Of a stretch of 37,008 bases of DNA, positions 32,796-37,008 are shown piece by piece. The stretch is taken from the NCBI GenBank assembly GCA_938084555.1, contig CALKFR010000067.1, forward strand, positions 1 through 37,008, read 5' to 3'. Both the position numbers and the translations under genes were made by a program. The DNA is from an uncultured Flavobacteriaceae bacterium (GTDB lineage: Bacteria; Bacteroidota; Bacteroidia; Flavobacteriales; Flavobacteriaceae). How positions within the stretch are numbered: position 1 is the stretch's first letter; each line of letters starts with the position of its first letter. The notes under the pieces are model-generated. The model saw only the letters and a list, made by a program, of their open reading frames with translations, searched no databases and was not told the DNA's origin.

Positions 32796-35543
32796 CTAAT
32801 TATTTATTTGATTAGTCTGTTTCTTGATTTCATTCTTAAAATCTCCAGCATTTACTACGGTCCATTTATCGTAGTTTTTAAAATATTTTTTAATAGATCT
32901 ATTAACGTCTTCAACAGTTAATTTTTTCATGTTTTCTTCCAAGTTTTTTTGGAAACTAATATCTCTATTATAGTATAAGTTATTGTTAATTAAACTAGAA
33001 ATTTCATTGTCTTTTGCTCTAGAAACGGTTTGTCCTTGTATCCATCCTTTTACTGCATTCTTTAATTCTTCTTCTGTTATACCATCTTTGATAAAACGTT
33101 CTATTTCTTCTTTAAAACCTTTTTGAACCTTAGAAGCATTAATGGGAGCATATATTGCGTAGATGAACATAGAAGAGTTTCTATCTTCTTTTTCTCCATC
33201 AATAGAAACGCTTGCTCCTGCACCATAACTAACCCCGTCTTTCTGACGTAATCTGTCTGCTATTCTGGAATTTAAGAAGCCACCTCCAAAAATATTTCCA
33301 GCTACAATTAATGCTGCATAATCATCATCGTATTGGCTCAATTCAAATCCTAAAGTCCCAATTGTGAAAGCATTTTTTTTATCTGGAGTTGTAATTTGTT
33401 CATTGGCAGGTTTAGATGCCTCAAACTTATTACTTACTGGAGTAAAAGGTAAATCTGATTTGAAATTCTCAAACTCCTTTTCAAAAAAATATTTTAACTT
33501 GTCTTCATCAATATTACCAATGGCAACCAAAGTAGCATTGTCTGAAATTCCATAAAAATCTTCGTAATATTTTTTTATATCTTTTACATTTACATTTTGA
33601 ATTGCTTGAATTTCTTCTTCAATAGACATGCTATATAAAGGATGACCTTTTTTATATTTTTGATTGATCTGTCCTATTTTCTTAGAAGCTAAGAAAGTTG
33701 GTTCTGTTTTACTTTGCTCTAGGTAAGCTAAAGCTTCCGTTTTCATCTTTTGAAGTTCTTCAGAATTGAAGCTAGGATTCTTCAACATATCAGACATTAA
33801 TTTCAAGGTTTCTTCTAAGTTCTCTTCTGTTGAGTTGATATTTACATAAGTTCTTCCATTTGAACCTCTAAAATTAATAGATGATTTTAAGGCACTCAAC
33901 TTATCTTGAATATCCTGTCTATTCAAGGTTTTTGTTCCTTTATCCAACATTCTTGCAGTATAACTAGCAGTCATTCCTTTATTCATTAAATCATTCACAT
34001 TTCCATTTCTAAAATTAAATGATACAATGACTGTTTTACCTCGATTATTTTTTTTGATGAATCCATATTCAATTCCGGAAGTGGACAAGTTACCTGAAAC
34101 CAATTGCTTTTGAATATTGTCATAGGAAACATCAAAAGATTCACCAGCTTCAAATCCTTTTTTTCCTTTGTAATTCTTTACCAATGCATTGATATCCATT
34201 GTATGAGAAATTTCAACTCTTACAGGGTCTTTTGTTGGAATAAAGTTTCCAACAGTTCGGTTAGTATTGATAAAATACTTTTTTAAAGCCGTGTTTACCT
34301 TCTCCAAAGTCATGGCTTCAATACGATCTCTGTGAATAAACGACAACCTCCAATCTCCAGCACCAATAAATTCACTCATATAGGTTCCTAAATAGGCTGA
34401 ATTCCTATTAATTTGATCCATTTGTTTCATCAAATTGGCTTTAGCTCTCTTCAATTCAGCTTCAGTAATTGGGTTGTCTGCGAGTTGATCAAAAATACCT
34501 AATAAAGTTTCTTCAGCCTCATTTAATGACTTGTTAGAAGGAACATCTATATTGAAATACATAAACGATGGTTCCTTTGTAAAAGGAGAAAAAGACCATA
34601 AACTAGAAGCTTTCTTTCCATCTACCAATGCTTTATACAATCTTCCAGAGGGCTGATTTGTTAATATATTTTCAACTATAGACAAGGCTGCGAAATCTTC
34701 ATCAGATCCAGCTGGTGTATGATATAATGCAGATAAAACTTGTAAGTCCCCTACTCTATTTAAAGTTACTTTCTTCTCGCCATCTTGAGGTGGCTCAATG
34801 GTTGGAATATCTCTCAACGGAAAATCTGGATTCTTAATTTCTGCAAACTTCTTTTCAATTAGCGCCAAGGTTTTGTCAGTATCAAACTTTCCTGTTACCA
34901 TTAAAACAGCATTATCTGGACGGTAAAACTTCTTATAAAAAGCTTTCAAATTTAGTATGGGAACACGTTCAATATCAGAACGATTTCCAATTGTTGATTT
35001 CCCATAATTATGCCATAGAAATGAGGCGCTAATTACTTTCTGCATCAATACACCTGATGGAGAATTTTCTCCAGATTCAAATTCATTTCTAACTACAGAA
35101 AATTCAGAATCCAAATCCTTTTTTGCTATGTAAGAATTTACCATACGATCCGCCTCCAAATCAAGAGCCCAATCTAAATTTTCGTCTGTAGCATTAAATG
35201 TTTCAAAATAGTTGGTGCGATCGTACCAAGTAGTTCCATTTGGTCTTGCACCATGAGAACTTAATTCTTTTGGAATGTCTGGGTGATTAGGAGTGCCTTT
35301 AAATACTAAATGCTCAAGTAAATGCGCCATTCCCTTTTCTCCATATCCCTCATGCCTGGACCCAACTTTGTAAGTAATATTTACAGTAATGGTCTGTGAT
35401 GAATTGTCTGGAAATAGTAAAACTTTTAATCCATTCTTTAGTTTGTATTCTGTAATTCCTTCAACAGAAGCAGTTTGAATTACTTGTGAATTTACGTACA
35501 TTCCTAGAAATGCGAAAAATAATAAACAGGTGATTTTTTTCAT
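32796..35543 (-). CDS. Secreted M16-family zinc metallopeptidase (two-domain)
   Basis: A 915-residue protein with a signal peptide (about 1-19, before NSQV). The first M16 unit carries the inverted zinc motif HLLEH (74-78) and the distal zinc ligand E154 in VVRNEF, spaced 76 residues as usual. A second M16 pair (about 480-900) lacks HxxEH and should be the inactive clamshell half, with the typical YGAGASV and R/Y substrate-binding region near the C-terminus. It is probably periplasmic, degrading peptides. Length is normal for fused bacterial pitrilysin-like pairs. It converges with mutB at the shared terminator and diverges from the M20 gene across 99 bp. Confidence 0.95.
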   Translation of the reverse strand: MKKITCLLFFAFLGMYVNSQVIQTASVEGITEYKLKNGLKVLLFPDNSSQTITVNITYKVGSRHEGYGEKGMAHLLEHLVFKGTPNHPDIPKELSSHGARPNGTTWYDRTNYFETFNATDENLDWALDLEADRMVNSYIAKKDLDSEFSVVRNEFESGENSPSGVLMQKVISASFLWHNYGKSTIGNRSDIERVPILNLKAFYKKFYRPDNAVLMVTGKFDTDKTLALIEKKFAEIKNPDFPLRDIPTIEPPQDGEKKVTLNRVGDLQVLSALYHTPAGSDEDFAALSIVENILTNQPSGRLYKALVDGKKASSLWSFSPFTKEPSFMYFNIDVPSNKSLNEAEETLLGIFDQLADNPITEAELKRAKANLMKQMDQINRNSAYLGTYMSEFIGAGDWRLSFIHRDRIEAMTLEKVNTALKKYFINTNRTVGNFIPTKDPVRVEISHTMDINALVKNYKGKKGFEAGESFDVSYDNIQKQLVSGNLSTSGIEYGFIKKNNRGKTVIVSFNFRNGNVNDLMNKGMTASYTARMLDKGTKTLNRQDIQDKLSALKSSINFRGSNGRTYVNINSTEENLEETLKLMSDMLKNPSFNSEELQKMKTEALAYLEQSKTEPTFLASKKIGQINQKYKKGHPLYSMSIEEEIQAIQNVNVKDIKKYYEDFYGISDNATLVAIGNIDEDKLKYFFEKEFENFKSDLPFTPVSNKFEASKPANEQITTPDKKNAFTIGTLGFELSQYDDDYAALIVAGNIFGGGFLNSRIADRLRQKDGVSYGAGASVSIDGEKEDRNSSMFIYAIYAPINASKVQKGFKEEIERFIKDGITEEELKNAVKGWIQGQTVSRAKDNEISSLINNNLYYNRDISFQKNLEENMKKLTVEDVNRSIKKYFKNYDKWTVVNAGDFKNEIKKQTNQINN

Positions 35544-35642
35544 AAAATTTTTTTTATTTAATTTTTTATTTTGGTATAAATATAATAGTTATTTACATAT
35601 ATTTATGTTAATCTTTAAATCTTAACTTTCAATACTTTTAAA

Positions 35643-37008
35643 ATGAAAAAATATTTATTTTTAGTTTTTATACTTCTTGTATCAACTAATTCTTCTGCTC
35701 AAAAGGGAATGTCAAAAAATAAAAAGGCATTAATTAACTCTATAGAACAACATAAAAATAAACTTATTGAAATCAGTGATAATATTTGGGAAGCCGCAGA
35801 GCCTGCACTTTTAGAGTTTAAATCTTCAAATTATTTATCAGACTATGCTGAAAAAAATGGATTTATTGTAAAAAAAGGTGTTGCGGGTATAGAAACCGCT
35901 TTTATTGCTGAATATGGCTCAGGTAAACCCATCATAGGAATTATGGGTGAATTTGATGCAAACCTTGGTATTTCACAAAAAAAACAACCTTTAAAAGATC
36001 CATTAGTAAAAGGGGCACCTGGTCATGGGTGTGGTCATAATCTCTTTGGCACTGCAAGTCTTGGAGCAGCAATAGCTATAAAAGAAATGATTGAATCTGG
36101 ACAAATAACAGGTACTGTTAGATTTTATGGAACCCCGGCTGAGGAAACAATATTTGGTAAGGTTTGGATGGTTAGAGAAGGATTATTTGACGATCTTGAC
36201 ATCTGTATGGACTGGCATCCTGCAGATGAAATAGAGGCAAGTACACAAAGTAGTAAAGCACTTGTTGATTTTAGATTGAAATTTTTTGGTGATGCTGCTC
36301 ATGCCTCTGGAGATCCTTGGAATGGGAATAGTGCAGTTGATGCCATGGAACTATATACTACTGCTCTAAACTATTACAGAGAACATATTAGACCAACAGC
36401 AAGAATACATTATGATATTGAAAAAGCAGGAGATGTTGTTAATGTAGTTCCTGACTATGCACAAATATGGACTAGAATTCGAGAAAATGACAAAGAGAAT
36501 GTGAACATTTTATATGAAAGAGCAAAAAAAATGGCTGAAGGGGCATCAATGATGGCTAATGTAGATTACGAATTGAGTTTGATTTCAGGTATCTATGAGA
36601 TTATACCCAATAGATTTGGTGCTGAAATCATACAGAAAAACTTTGAATTGTTAGGAGAAATAGAATATTCAAGTGATGAAATTACATATGCAAATACTAT
36701 TTTAAAAGAAACAGGAAAAGAACTTAAAGGAATCGACGGGAAAATAAAACCAATTAAACCAACACTTCCTGCGCAAGGAGGATCTACTGATGTAGGTGAT
36801 GTAAGTCAAATTGTTCCTGTGGTAAGATTAGGCGTTACTACGGCAGCTAAAGACGGACCCTGGCATTCCTGGGCTGTTGTTGCTTGCACAGGTATGTCAA
36901 TTGGTCATAAAGGGATGGTATACGCCTCAAAATCACTAGCGATGACAATGCTTGATTTTTATAAAAACCCCAAATTAATAGAAGGTGCTAAAAAAGAATT
37001 TTTAGAAA
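35643..37008 (+). CDS. M20-family amidohydrolase (AbgB-like), right-truncated by window
   Basis: The frame is open to the window end (455 codons visible, no stop). A signal peptide MKKYLFLVFILLVSTNSSAQ suggests export. The M20 metal-site motifs are present: GAPGHGCGHNLFG (C130, H132 region), YGTPAEETIFG, DWHPADE and the C-terminal STDVGDVSQIVP. The dimerisation lid has GDAAHASGDPWNGNSAVDAM. It resembles AbgB-type p-aminobenzoyl-glutamate hydrolases and related aminoacyl amidohydrolases, which are normally cytoplasmic. The substrate is unknown. Only a few residues are likely missing at the 3' end. Confidence 0.92.
   Translation, partial: MKKYLFLVFILLVSTNSSAQKGMSKNKKALINSIEQHKNKLIEISDNIWEAAEPALLEFKSSNYLSDYAEKNGFIVKKGVAGIETAFIAEYGSGKPIIGIMGEFDANLGISQKKQPLKDPLVKGAPGHGCGHNLFGTASLGAAIAIKEMIESGQITGTVRFYGTPAEETIFGKVWMVREGLFDDLDICMDWHPADEIEASTQSSKALVDFRLKFFGDAAHASGDPWNGNSAVDAMELYTTALNYYREHIRPTARIHYDIEKAGDVVNVVPDYAQIWTRIRENDKENVNILYERAKKMAEGASMMANVDYELSLISGIYEIIPNRFGAEIIQKNFELLGEIEYSSDEITYANTILKETGKELKGIDGKIKPIKPTLPAQGGSTDVGDVSQIVPVVRLGVTTAAKDGPWHSWAVVACTGMSIGHKGMVYASKSLAMTMLDFYKNPKLIEGAKKEFLE

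Noticed and set aside
1-37008. CRISPR array, insertion sequence or toxin-antitoxin system
   Set aside because: No regularly spaced repeats, no transposase-like ORF or terminal inverted repeats, and no recognisable toxin-antitoxin pair were found on either strand.

Overview
The window comes from an AT-rich member of the Bacteroidetes, almost certainly a marine-type Flavobacteriaceae. The evidence is the codon bias, the absence of Shine-Dalgarno motifs, several TAnnTTTG-type -7 promoter boxes, short intergenic hairpin terminators, and lineage-typical proteins (a Lacal_2735-like small protein, a two-subunit short-MutA methylmalonyl-CoA mutase, a reversed-domain FadN-type multienzyme).

Left part (1-13.6 kb), mostly housekeeping and metabolism. 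It holds the 3' end of a catalase-peroxidase (katG), then a reverse-strand orphan molybdopterin oxidoreductase and a reverse-strand NtrC-like response regulator that lacks its C-terminal helix-turn-helix. Next is a MarR-controlled beta-oxidation operon (marR-fadN-fadA-fadE) with two copies of a perfect-palindrome operator at its promoter. A convergent arylsulfotransferase-like lipoprotein and thioredoxin reductase (trxB) follow.

Central part (13.8-28.2 kb), the most interesting region. A dense same-strand cluster of 17 genes lies exactly between two tRNA-Pro genes (anticodons TGG and GGG). It carries four different cryptochrome/photolyase-family flavoproteins: a DASH type, a PhrB/COG3046 type that lacks the iron-sulfur cysteines, an unusual cryptochrome-like type, and a canonical class I CPD photolyase. 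Around them are a TetR regulator, an AarF/UbiB-like kinase, a flavin reductase, a DUF2867 SDR, DUF2256 and DUF2805/TIGR03643 proteins, GTP cyclohydrolase I (folE), an SDR lacking its catalytic tyrosine, glutathione peroxidase, TspO and an SRPBCC protein. There are two probable transcription units (from about 14142 and from about 22712). Their promoters share a composite element with identical spacing (TTTGTYTAA, 12 bp later TTTG, 13 bp later TTAAAC). I infer a coordinately controlled light/photo-oxidative-stress regulon that pairs DNA photorepair with pterin and flavin cofactor supply and with lipid and peroxide protection.

Right part (28.3-37.0 kb). It holds udk, a DivIC/FtsB-like division protein and the methylmalonyl-CoA mutase subunits mutA and mutB, then a convergent two-domain M16 zinc peptidase. 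The 5' part of a secreted M20 amidohydrolase (AbgB-like) runs off the right edge.

All functional calls were made by reading the translated sequence from memory of protein families. No database search was run.
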